From Ophiocordyceps camponoti-saundersi (nom. inval.) (Eukaryota; Ascomycota; Sordariomycetes; Hypocreales; Ophiocordycipitaceae): DNA of 64,000 nt. Positions 26,204 through 37,291 of the stretch are shown in pieces. Location: positions 17,855 to 81,854 of the forward strand of contig PDHQ01000153.1 in the NCBI GenBank assembly GCA_003339415.1. The letters run 5' to 3'. The position numbers and the translations under genes were made by a program. The notes beneath the pieces were generated by a model. That model saw nothing but the letters and a program-made list of their open reading frames with translations. It made no database searches and was not told where the DNA came from. Position 1 is the stretch's first letter; every line of letters starts with the position of its first letter.

Positions 26204-26455
26204 ATGAGCCTCATTTCCATATTCGAGGTCTGGTTTCAGACCTTCGTAGCCGGTAAATGCTCCGTGACACCAGAGTCCTTAACAGAGAACCTGTTCATCG
26301 ATAACGCGATTCAGACACTAAGATCGTGGGAGACTATAAGGGTTTCAGAAGGCGCAGCTGGTTATTACAGAATAAGCAACGACTCAATACTGAAGACTTT
26401 ATCGATTCTTTGTTGGCAATATGTATGTACATTGCAACGGGAAGGACTAATGTGA
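26204..26455 (+). CDS. Doubtful small open frame, unrecognised
   Basis: An 83-codon frame, MSLISIFEVWFQTFVAGKCS to the stop, with ATG after a purine-rich GGAGGAGTCT. The frame is open about 100 nt further upstream without another ATG, so it could instead be the last exon of something longer or a gene remnant. Composition is balanced and not RIP-like. I recognise no domain and see no signal peptide. A chance frame of this length is quite possible in normal DNA, and divergent transcription from the Mei2-like promoter is the only contextual support. Confidence 0.2.
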   Translation: MSLISIFEVWFQTFVAGKCSVTPESLTENLFIDNAIQTLRSWETIRVSEGAAGYYRISNDSILKTLSILCWQYVCTLQREGLM

Positions 26456-27155
26456 ACGATCTCCAACAGTTTTATTAAACCGTTCCTCGCTTACCTTCCC
26501 TCGCCTCTTTCTACCAGACAGGTTAAAAACGACCAAATATAAGCCATGGATAAAGATTTCCTTACCAGAGCCTTGGCATTGCCATGGAGGGCATGACGAT
26601 GATTTCGACGAAATTTGGGATCAGTTCCTTTCAAAGATGGATATCTGGAAGTCTTGGGCTTCTTGATACTATATTGCATTAATAATATGTCGATGAGTAC
26701 CCCTCGTGACGGTGACTAACCCATTGCGGTGAGCCTTGCGTGACTGGTTGTGCTGGGATGAATTCTTCGACTCTGAGAAAATTTCACGTTAAAATCATCG
26801 ACAGAAAGAATGGTTGATGAATGTAGGGAGTCACTGACTAGCCATGGTCTTGGATGCTATCCGAAAGGTACCTGTCTGGTGTTGCGGATGAACCGAGATT
26901 TCGTTTGCAGATATGTAAAGAGATGCTGAATGTATGTTTGGAGGTATGGAGAAGGGTGTGAACAGGTAGGACACTTACGTAGGTAAGTACCTAGATATGT
27001 ATGTGGAGGTAAGTGCGCAACAGGGAGGGTATTGCTATACTATAGGGGGTTTTGTCAGAAAGGGGATAGATCGACCTAGTCAGGTGACTAGGTCATTCAG
27101 CTGCCCACAGTAGCATTTCTTATTTCCCGGCTAGGTACGTCCGTAAACATGCTAG
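26456..27155. other. Island right flank, no gene seen
   Basis: Normal-composition, non-RIP DNA. It holds short AGGTA/TACCT-rich words around 26,960-27,015 but no convincing open frame, tRNA or repeat. A 62-codon minus-strand frame at 26,491-26,679 looks random. Confidence 0.5.
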
Positions 27156-27298
27156 ATATATAGTTACTAAAAAAAGTTCTAACTAACTAAAGATTTTAGT
27201 AAAAACATATATAATAAAATAGTAATATTAAAGAGTTAAAGCTTATTATTAAAGGTAAAAGACTAATAATAAACTAATATATAAGAAAAGTATAAGGG

Positions 27299-27422
27299 AT
27301 TCGGGCTACGCCCGAATAGCTAAGTCACGTGGGGGTGCTTAGTTAAGTCCGCGCGTATAACGGGCGCGGGGTATATATAGGTATATATAATTAGTTAGCG
27401 CCGCGCGTAAGACGGGCGCGGG
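27299..27422. repeat. GC-rich hairpin and paired GC-rich words at the block edge
   Basis: A perfect 8-bp stem ATTCGGGC / GCCCGAAT with a 3-nt loop (27,299-27,317) is followed by two similar words with near-palindromic arms, 52 bp apart: CCGCGCGTATAACGGGCGCG (27,349) and CCGCGCGTAAGACGGGCGCG (27,401). Each precedes TATATATA. This could be the terminus of a DNA transposon or a subterminal repeat; no partner terminus was found. Confidence 0.55.
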
Positions 27423-30400
27423 CTATATATAAACTATAACCTTAAATACGTATATTATATATACTTTAAGACCTCTTAAGTTATTTTTTATTAATTAAGT
27501 TACCTTTTTATAAAAATAATAAAGCGTAAAATTTAATAATAAAATAACTTTAATTATAAATAACCTTAATATATAATAAGTATTTATTACTTAGGTTTTA
27601 AAATAATAAGCTATTATTATAAAGCTTTAAAATCTTATATATTAGTAATATAATTTAATATAGCTATTTAAGTAATAATAGTTATAACTTTATTATAAGC
27701 TATTATTATTAAAATTGCTATTTAATAATAATTAAAATTTTTTTTATATAGCGTTTTTTAATATTTTATAAGCTATAACTTATAAGTAAACTAAGCTTTT
27801 ATTAGTATTATTTATAACTAATAAGTATTCTTTTATTAATACTTGTTTTTTATAATTTAAGCTAAGGTAGCTTTATTTTTTAAGTAAGGCGGTAATTTTA
27901 AATATAATCTTAATTATTTTTTAAATTACTTTAATATTATATTTACTAACTTATATTAGTACTAAATAGCTATAATAAAGCTTAAACGCCTTAGGTAAGG
28001 CTTTTTTAAGTTTTTTTTTAAATTTCTTTATTTATTTTAATAAAAAGCTTACTTTAGTAAATAGCGCTAAATAAGCAGGTAAGATTAAAATTATATACTT
28101 TTATTATACTTTTACTTTAGCTTTCTACTAATATTATATAAAGTATAATATTCTCCTAACTAATTATATTATTATTATATTTAAGATTTACGCTATTATT
28201 ATAAATATTAAATTATTTCGCCTTTTAGAATAAAGGCTATATACCTTTATTACTTATCTTAAGGCCGCCTTAAGATACCTTTATAACTAATATAAACTAA
28301 ACTAGCACTTATTTTTATTTTAAGAGATATAAAAGCCCCCTTTCTTATAGCTATTTTAACTAAGGTTATAAGACTCGCTATTAAGTAGCTTAAATAAGTA
28401 ATAATAAAATTATAAAGCGCTATATTAATAGCCGCTATTTTTATTATAATAGTATAAGCTATTTCTTACACGAGTATAAGTTAAACCCTCTTTTTTAGAT
28501 ATTTTTAGTTTATTAAGCTAATATAGTAAAAAAGAGAAATACCCTTATTTTAGATTAGGGAAAATAGTCCTTTTTATAATAAGTTTTTTAAAAAAGTAAA
28601 ACTTATATAATAATATTATTTATAAAGATTTAAATAAATATTTTATAAATATTAATTAAAATATAAACTTACTTATTCTCCTCTTATTTATATTTATAAG
28701 CTTTATACTTTTTATTATTATATAAGTAAATAATAGCTATAATTATTATATTATTATAAGCGAATTTTTTATTTAATATTATTAGCTTAAAAGAATTCCT
28801 CTCTTTTACTTATAAATTACTTATATTATAGTTAAGATATATTATTAATAATATATATACTTTAAGCTATACTTTTTTATCCGCTATTTTATTTATTTTA
28901 TTATTAATATTAATAAATAGTAAATACTAATTATAATATATATAATTTCTAGTTTTATTTAAAATTTAATTTTTAGCTTTTTTTAAATAGCGCGTAATAG
29001 TATCTTACTATACTTTTATAAAAAAAAGATAGTAATATACTTTACTAATAACTTAGTTATTTTATATTTAAAGTTTTAATAAGTTAATAACTTTATTATA
29101 ATTATTTTTAGCTTTATTTTTATTATTTTAGTTTATTATAAGTTTTAGCAATAATTAAGCTATTAATTTATTATTATAAGTTTATAAAATATTATATATA
29201 TTTTTTATATTAATATATTTATATTAGCTATAATTATTACCTTACTTTTAAAAGTAAAGGATTTTACTAACTTTTTTAATAGGGAAAAGATAAAGATTTT
29301 ACCCCTTTATTAAGGTATTTATAACTATTATATCTAATTATATTAATAGCTTAATAGCTCCCTTTTTCACTTTTTTAATAGCCGCTTTATCCCCGGCGTA
29401 CCGCTAGCGGAGAAGCCTCGCGGACTTATCTTATTATAAGCCTCGGCAGTGTAGAGGATATAAATAAGCTTTGCTTAAATAGAGTAATTATAAACGCGAA
29501 GATAATTTATTATAAACTTTATAAAGACTCCGTATACTTTAAGTAATATTATAAATATTTCTAATTTAAGTATATTACTAAATATTACTAAGAGCCCCTT
29601 TAATATAAATATTACGTAGTTACCTTATATAATAGCGGAGAAGAAAACTACCCTATATAGAAAAGAGAAAAACCCCGCTATTATATTTTATATAAGGGTA
29701 TATACTTTATATAGTTAAAAGACTACCTAGAGTCTTAGAAATAGTAAAGCTATACTAAGTTTAGCTTCCCTAATAAACCTCGCTTTTTCTAATTATCGTA
29801 AGCTACTTAACCTCTAGCTTTTACTTAGCGGTAACTTTATAAAAATAGCGAAAGCTTTATTATAGTTTTTTTAAGAAAGCGAGCATATTATAAATCTCTT
29901 AAAGATACGCCTTAGTAATCTTTTTATAATATATTATTTACCTAAGTTTCCCTAAAAAGCTCTTAATTTAGTAATACTTATAAAAGCTATAAGCTATATA
30001 ATAAACTTTATAACTTATAACTAGCTTTATAATTTTAAGCGGAGTTTATATTAGCAAATTTTATATAATTAAATTAATTATAAATAACTATTTTTAATAT
30101 TTAGTTTTTATAAAAATTATAACTTTATTATAAAATATCTAAAAAATTAATTATTTTTTTTAGCTTACTTTATTTAATAAAAAAAGTTATAATATTATTA
30201 TTATATAAAAATTCTAGCTTAATATATATAATTACTTTTTATTTCCTAAACTTACTTTTTATTACTTTATTTAAAGTAAAAATAAGGCTTTTTTTTATAT
30301 ATATAAATAATATAAAATTAGTAATTAAAACTTTATTATAAAGCTTAACCTTATTAAAATTTCCTTTTATAATAAGCCTTAAATATTTATTATTTACTCC

Positions 30401-33400
30401 TTACTATTTAGAATATATACTAAACTTTTTTTACGCTTATTACCTCCTCCTCCCTCTTTATATTTTACCTTTACCTTCGCTTTGCTAATTATCTTTAGCG
30501 ATTTTAATACTTATTACCCCTTTTAGGACTTTTACGAATATACCTCCCCTTATTTTATAAAGCTTCTCTCCGCTTTTTATTAATTTCGCCTTAAACTCTT
30601 TACCCCTTTTTATAAAATTATTTAAGAGGTATATAAATAAAAGGCTAATATTATTAACTTAATTTAAAATATATTTAATTATTTCCTTATATACCTTAGC
30701 TTAAATTTTAATTTTCTTAGCTTTAATTATACTTTTTAATTTATATTATTTATTACCTTTCCTTTCTTAAACTTTACCTTAATATTACGCTAGAAATATT
30801 TTAATTTTAATATCTTATAAATAAAAATAAAAAACTATTTTTTATTTTCCGCTATTTAAGTAAAATTTATAATAAATATTAAAAAATTAATAATATAGCT
30901 ATATAATTAATTAAATATTATAATTAACTTAATAATTTTAAAATTATTTTAATAATATAATTTTTACTTATATTTATAATAAATTTTAAAAATTATTTTT
31001 ATAATCTTAAATATAAAATATATTAAGTAATATTAGTAAATATAGCTAAATTTTAATCGCTAATAAATATATTAAAATATTATAATATAATAAAAATTAT
31101 TTATTAGGAAAGCGAAAAAAGATAACTAAAGGTAATTTCTCGCCTTTATAAATAGTAACTTTAATATTATATAGTTTATAGCTTAGTAAGTAAGATTTTA
31201 TAGCTAAGCTTTTTTAAAGCTTATATATATTTTTTTTTTTAATAAGATATAAACTTTACTTTTTAATTATTTTTCTTTAAAAAATTAAAGCTTTTAGCTT
31301 ATAAGTTTTTTTCTTATTTTTTAGAAAATATTTTATATTTTCTTATTTTTAACTTTTTCCCCTTAATAAATATTCCCTTTTAAGTTATTAAAAATAAAAT
31401 CTAATTTATTATTTTTAATATTATATTATAGAAATCTACTAAGCTTAATAATATCCTTATTAACTTCTTAAAAAGTTATAAATAATTTTTTATAATAATC
31501 TTAACTAAGCTTTTTTAAAAATATATTATTTATAGATATTTTTTTACTTAATATTAGACTTTTAATATTATAATTCTCTAGAAAATAAGAAAAAGCTTAG
31601 AGGTTTATTAAACTTTAAGCGGCTACCGCCTTATCTCCCTCCTTAATATTATAAGTAAGATTTTTAAAATTATAATAATAAAGAAAATATCTTATATAAT
31701 AAAGTTTATAAGAATCTTATTATAAAGTTAAATAAATAACTAGCTTAATTAATTTACTAATAACGCCTTATTTCTTTTAATAAAATCTATTTATATAATT
31801 TAAAGCTTTTAAAGCTTTACCTCCTTTTTAATATTAAATATAATAGGTATTTTTAACTATATCTTATACTTTAAGCTAATAAAAATCCTTAACTTTTTTA
31901 GCTTTTTTAGATAAATTATAGCTTTTCTCCGCTTTTACTTTTTTAATTATACCTCTTATTTAAAGGTTAATAGTAGATTATTAAACCTTTTCCTTATTTT
32001 TACTAAAGTTTTTTAAAGCTCCCCGCTCTCTCTAATACTTTTTATCCTATATATCTTATCTTTTTATAAGCGCTTAGAATAAATAACTAATATATTTATT
32101 ATTAAATTTATAAATAATATTAATATTTTTAATATTAAATATATTTTCGCTTAAGTTTATTATTAGCTTAAATAAGCTTAGAGTATTTATTATAATTAAA
32201 TAATAAAATATATAATAACCTTTTAGCTATTTAAAAATAAGCTCCTTTATTTTATAAAAGCCCGCTTTACTAATATAACTTTACTAATCTTTAATAAGAA
32301 TATTATTTAGCTTATATAAGAAATATATATATTTAGGGTTTAGATTTATTATAAATTTTAGTAAAAGCTATATTTTCGCCGCCTTATAAAAAAGCTCGCT
32401 TATTAATAGCTAGCCTTAACTAAGCTTATTTTATTTACTTAAAGCTTCTTACTCCTCTAAGTAAGGGAAATTTATATTAAAGTTATTAAATCTATAATTA
32501 CTTTTAGCGCTATAATTTACTACGCTCTAACCTCGCTAAGTAAGGAATTTAAAGGCCTTATTTTTTAATAGCTAGCTATAACTTAGTTTAAATACCTCCG
32601 CGTTATCTTTAAGGCGTATTAAGTAACCCCTTCTTACTATATCGAGTCTAAAACTTTTATCCTCTTTATTAATATTTACTTATCTTACCGCGCTATTTAT
32701 AGCTATTAACTCCTTTATAATAAAAAACCTATAGCTTATATTTACTCCGCTTTTAAGAGGATTACTATATACTTTTACTAATATTATAAAAGTTAGCTTT
32801 ACCTTACTTATATTTTTTTTAAAATCCTTTTAATCTTTTTTTATTACTTAAGTATAGATTTTAAATATTACCTCTTAATCTTTTAAAACTTTAAAAGCTT
32901 ATTTTTACGAAAAATAATAATTTCGCTAAAATTTTAAGAAAGAAAGGCTCTTAAAGTATAGCTAGTTTTTTAGATACCTTACTAATAAACCGCCTTAACT
33001 AAAACTTAATAACGCCTTATAAATCTATTAAGGCCTTTTAAAATTCTTAAATAGCGCCTTAATTTAGCTTTATAATAGTAAAATTAGCCTTAATAAGTTT
33101 TTTTATACTTATAATATTTTTATAATTATAACCCCTTATTACCCTTATAATAATAAAAAAGATAAAATAATAGCTTACTTTATTTTATATTATAAACTAA
33201 CTACTTATAAAAAGACGCTTTTATTAATATTTCTTATAAGTTTAATTTAAAATTATAAAAATTTTAAGAAAGCTTTTAATTATAAAGCTATTATAAGCTT
33301 TTTTACTTTATAATTTATTTACTTATAACGCCTTTATTAGTTTAACTTTTTTTTATTATTTTATAATATTTAAATATATTTAAATATTTAAATATAAAGT

Positions 33401-34090
33401 TTAAGCGTAAGAGTTAATTTTTAGTATTTTTACTATATAATTACTATTACTTATTTACCTTATACCTTACTTTTAACTCCGCTCTTTACTTTACTTAGCT
33501 TTATTTAGCTTACTTAGCTTTTTTACCTTTTTTCCCGCTTTACCTTTTATCTTATCCTCCGCGCTTAATAATACTTTTAACTTTTATAAGCTTATTCTCT
33601 AAGCTATTATTATTACTCTTTATTATACGCTTTAACGCTACTAATATAAACTTTATAGGAGATAATTTTAATATTTAAATAAGGTTTAGCTTAAGCTTTA
33701 ACTCCTCCTTTATTATCTCCTTAGCCCTTATCTCCTTTATTTCCTACTCCTTTTTACCTTTCTCCGTATTATTTACCTCCTCCGCTTTACCTACTGCCTT
33801 AACTCTATTTACCTTTTTTTTATTTTCTTTAATTATTATCTAATTTAATTTATTTCTTAATATTAATATAATAAAAATTAGTATTTAAGCTATTATTTTA
33901 TTTTCCGCTTTTAGCTTTATTTTTAGCTTTAGCTTTAGCTTTAATAAATTTAAATTAAGAGTATATTAAACCTTAATAATATTTTTTAAAATATATTTAA
34001 ATTAGTTAATTCTAATATAATTTATTATTTTTTTATTAATATTATTTTATATTTAGTTAAGATTATACGCTATATTATATATAATAAATT

Positions 34091-34172
34091 GCCCTCCTAG
34101 CGTAGTAGTTAAGCGTCTAGAGATATTAGTCTCTTATAAGAGAGGCAGTTAGTTCGAATCCGGCGGAGGGCA
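34091..34172 (+). tRNA. tRNA-like head of SINE W2, probably non-functional
   Basis: A perfect 7-bp acceptor stem GCCCTCC/GGAGGGC, a D-arm (GCGT/GCGT with G-U pairs), an A-box-like TAGCGTAGTAGTTAA and a B-box-like AGTTCGAATCC. The T stem has a mismatch and G-U pairs. Differences from the consensus boxes are mostly G-to-A or C-to-T, as expected of RIP. The region between D and T arms can form an AGAGA/TCTCT stem with a 6-nt loop, so the anticodon is not clear and the 82-nt length suggests a long variable arm. It is better read as a SINE promoter than as a working tRNA. Confidence 0.5.
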
Positions 34173-34173
34173 C

Positions 34174-34293
34174 GGGTATTTTTACCCTAACTATATAGCC
34201 GGGGTACGGTCCGACCCCGGCATAACCCCGGCAGGAGTAGTAACCCTGCCGGGCTCCTTTCCTCCCTCGGCAGGAGTGGTAACCCGGCCGAGG
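34174..34293 (+). repeat. Consecutive hairpins behind the tRNA-like head
   Basis: GGGTA-TTTT-TACCC (34,174-34,187), then an 8-bp perfect stem GCCGGGGT/ACCCCGGC (34,198-34,221), a 9-bp perfect stem CCCGGCAGG/CCTGCCGGG (34,227-34,253) and a 7-bp stem CCTCGGC/GCCGAGG (34,265-34,293). The last two share the inner word AGGAGTRGTAACCC. Parts are conserved in W3 and W1. This suggests a folded RNA or a duplicated module. Confidence 0.65.
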
Positions 34294-34783
34294 CTTAGGT
34301 AAGGTAAGGCGCGGAGTAAAGGTATAATTAGATAATATAAGTTATTAGAGGAATAGGTCCCTTTTAATAGCGACTATAATCTAGTAATAGAGTATGATTA
34401 TAAAGTAATATATATCTTCGCTATAGTATTTACTAATATATATATTAAAATTATTTAGAACTTAGATAAGATATATAATAAGAAATATAGGTACCTTTTA
34501 CTTAGAATTAGCGTAATTTCGGATATTTCCTATAATAATTAAGCTTTCCGATATAACGTAATTAGCTTATAAGCTAGCTAAATATATCTAGTAAGGGGTT
34601 TTTCCCCGGGGTATTTTAGTTTTTCCTTTTTATTAAATAATTATATACCTAGAAACTTATATAAGTTACTAAAGTAATATAATATATATATATATATATA
34701 TATATAATAAATTAAAAATTTTATATTTTAAGTATATTTTTAACCGAAATTTTTATAAGAATAATATAATAAGGTTTTTTAAG

Positions 34784-34819
34784 CTAATAATAATAATAAT
34801 TATTATTATTATTATTATA
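34784..34819. repeat. Inverted trinucleotide microsatellite (TAA)n/(TTA)n
   Basis: A (TAA)n run meets a (TTA)n run directly, forming a self-complementary microsatellite just right of SINE W2, within Z2. Further (TTA)n and (ATT)n runs lie up to about 35,020. Confidence 0.85.
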
Positions 34820-36678
34820 AGTACCTTTATTATTATTATTATTACTTTTTTTACTTTTATTATAAACTTTATTATTATTATTATAATTATTATTATTTAA
34901 ATTAGCGCCTTTACCCCCGCGCCCCCCGCTACCGCCTTTATTTTCTCCTTTATATTTATTATTATTATTATTTTCGCTTATAGTCCGATTATTATATTTA
35001 TTATCGCCGCTATTATTATTATTACTCCGCCCCCCTCCCCGCCTTTTACTTTATTTATACTAATAATTATTTATTTGTTAAATATTTTATAGTAAACTAA
35101 TATTAATATATAAAACTCTTAGGAAAGAGCGTTAATAATTATAATAATAAGAGTAATATTAAAAGTAGCTATTAGAGTAGCTAACTTTACTAAAGCGCTT
35201 ATTTAAAATATTATTATTATTTTATTAAGTTAAAGCTTTAATATCTTATTCCACTTTTATATATTATATAAGTTAATTTAAATTCTTTTTTATTATTTAT
35301 TATTAGCTATATTTAAAACTTTATTTTACTTTATACCGCTTTATATTTACTAATAAGCTACTTAGCTATCCTCCTCTGCTAATATACCGCGCTACTTTTA
35401 TTATAGTAGTATATAACTCTTTTAAATATATTTATAACTTAGTTAGTATTTTAAGCTTTAATTTTAACTCCGCCTTTAATTTTTAATTTTACTTATTTTT
35501 TAATATTTATATTAAGCTTTAATATAATTAAAATAATTAGCTAATTATAAGCTTATATATTTTATTAGCTTTATATATAGCTAATATTATATAATATTAT
35601 TTACTTTATTATTTTTAATATAAGATTTTATAATTAGCTAACTAAGCTATATATATAATATAAGGGAGGTTATAAAGCTTATTATAAATAATTTTAAATA
35701 TATTTATTAGTATTATTTTATTAATATAGCTATATAATTTTTATTATTTTTTTTTATTATAAAAGTTAAAGGAAAAGTTAAAAAAAAAGGGTTAGAAATA
35801 TATTTTTTTCTAAAAATAATAAAAAAAAAGGAAAAAAAAAGAAGGTAAAAAAGAAAAAAATATAGCCCCCCTTTTTAAATTATTAATAAATAATAAAGCA
35901 GCTACCTTACTATTTTACTTTACCCCCTCTCGGACTTTCCTTCCTCCGCCTTACGCTATATTACCTTATTTTATATTACTCCGTACCGCCCCGTACCGCC
36001 TTATACCGCCCCGCGCTACGCTATACTGCCCCGCTTTTTCCGCCCCGCGCCTTACGAACTTTCCTTTTTTTTACACTCCCCTCTTTACCTTACTTTTTTT
36101 ATATTATTTAAGACTACCTTTAAGTAATAAGCTTATTATATTATATTACCGCTAGCTATTATTATATTTATATATAAGTATATAGTAAGCTTTCTTTTTA
36201 TAATTAGAGGGTTTTATTTTATTTTATAGGATTTTTCTTACTTATTATATTATAAAGGTTTTAGATATTATAAAGGCCCTTAGCGTATAAATAAATAAAT
36301 AATAGCTACTTTATAATATACCTTATAAGTATTTTCTTAAAGTTTATAAATAAATTATAAACTTAATAAATAAAGAGTAAATCCGCGCTAGCTTTTTTTC
36401 CGTAGCCGCCTTTATTTTATTTATTAAAAAGCTAAGCGGTAAATAGCGTTTTTATATAAATTATCGCGTTTTAAATAAAGTAATAAAGTAAAATTAATAC
36501 CTCTTTCCCCTTATTAAAAAGACGCTTTATAGCTTTTTAAGCGCTTATTAATTTATAAAACTTAGTATTTACGCTTTTTTTATAAGCTTTATATTATAAA
36601 GAGTAAGGAATACCTTATAGCTTTTTATACTTAATTTAGTTTTTTTAAGTATTTTATTTACTTTTTTAGTTTTATAAG

Positions 36679-37280
36679 TATATATATATTATATTACTTT
36701 AGTAACTTATATAAATATCTAAGTATATAATTATTTAATAAAGAGGAAAAACTAGAGTACTTTAAGGGAAAACCCTTTACTTAATATATTTAGCTAGCTT
36801 ATAGGCTAAATTTATTATATTAGAAAGCTTAATTATTATAAGAAATATCTAAAATTATACTAATCTTAAGTAAGAGGTACCTATACTTCTTATTATATAT
36901 CTTATCTAAGTTTTAAGTAATTCCGGTATATATATTAGCAGATATTATAGTAAAGATAACTAAGTTACTTTATAATTATATTTTATTACTAAATCTATAA
37001 TCGCTATTAAAAAGAACTTATTCTTTTAATAACTTATATTATTTAATAATACTCTTACCTTATACTTTACCTAAGCTTAAGCTAAGTTACTACTCTTACT
37101 AAAGGAAGGGAAGGAACCCGGCAGGGTTACTACGCTTGTCGGGGTTATGCTGGGGTTAGACCGTACCCCGGCTATATAGTTAGGGTAAAAAAGACCTATA
37201 CCCTTCGCCGAATTTAAACTAACTATATTACTTATAGGAGACTAATATCTTTAAGCGCTTAACTATTATACTAGGAGGGG
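36679..37280 (-). mobile_element. SINE-like element W3, inverted relative to W2
   Basis: A 602-bp full-length copy of W in reverse orientation. The tRNA-like head is at about 37,199-37,280, and the tail is a TA run at about 36,679-36,695. Flanks AGTTTTATAAG (36,668-36,678) and AGTTTTATTAG (37,281-37,291) are an 11-bp target duplication with one mismatch. The head and hairpins are more RIP-damaged than in W2. W2 and W3 form 600-bp inverted repeats by chance of insertion. Confidence 0.7.
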
Positions 37281-37291
37281 AGTTTTATTAG

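Larger units (their letters stand above)
34091..34703 (+). mobile_element. SINE-like element W2 with tRNA-like head
   Basis: A 613-bp unit: tRNA-like head (34,091-34,172), a short T-run (34,179-34,183), three GC-rich hairpins (34,198-34,293), an AT-rich body, the pair GGGGTTTTTCCCC (34,595-34,607) and TTTTAGTTTTTCC (34,614-34,626), and a (TA)n tail. It is flanked by ATAATAAATT at 34,081-34,090 and 34,704-34,713, a 10-bp target duplication. Two further copies in the window (W1, W3) have their own target duplications. This is the structure of a tRNA-derived SINE mobilised by a LINE. It is less RIP-damaged than its host Z2. Confidence 0.75.
29408..36290 (-). mobile_element. Element Z2, carrying SINE W2
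   Basis: Aligns with Z1 from about 3,108 to 8,070. It contains about 1.7 kb (33,500-35,820, apart from W2) that Z1 lacks, so Z1 is probably internally deleted. The minus strand from about 33,900 leftward is relatively open: a charged lysine- and glutamate-rich stretch near 33,550-33,830, then a long frame across 31,900-30,660 broken only by TAA and TAG. Translated pieces such as KEGDKAVAAQSLINLQAFSY (stops read as Gln) look like real protein, but I cannot assign a family. The right end has a TAAATAAATAAATAA tail at about 36,275. Confidence 0.6.

Noticed and set aside
26491..26679. 62-codon minus-strand frame
   Set aside because: No domain, no splice or context support, and a length expected by chance.
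34091..37280. A 3.2-kb transposon bounded by 600-bp inverted repeats
   Set aside because: Each arm (W2 and W3) has its own target duplication and tail, and Z2 sequence continues between them, so they are independent SINE insertions.
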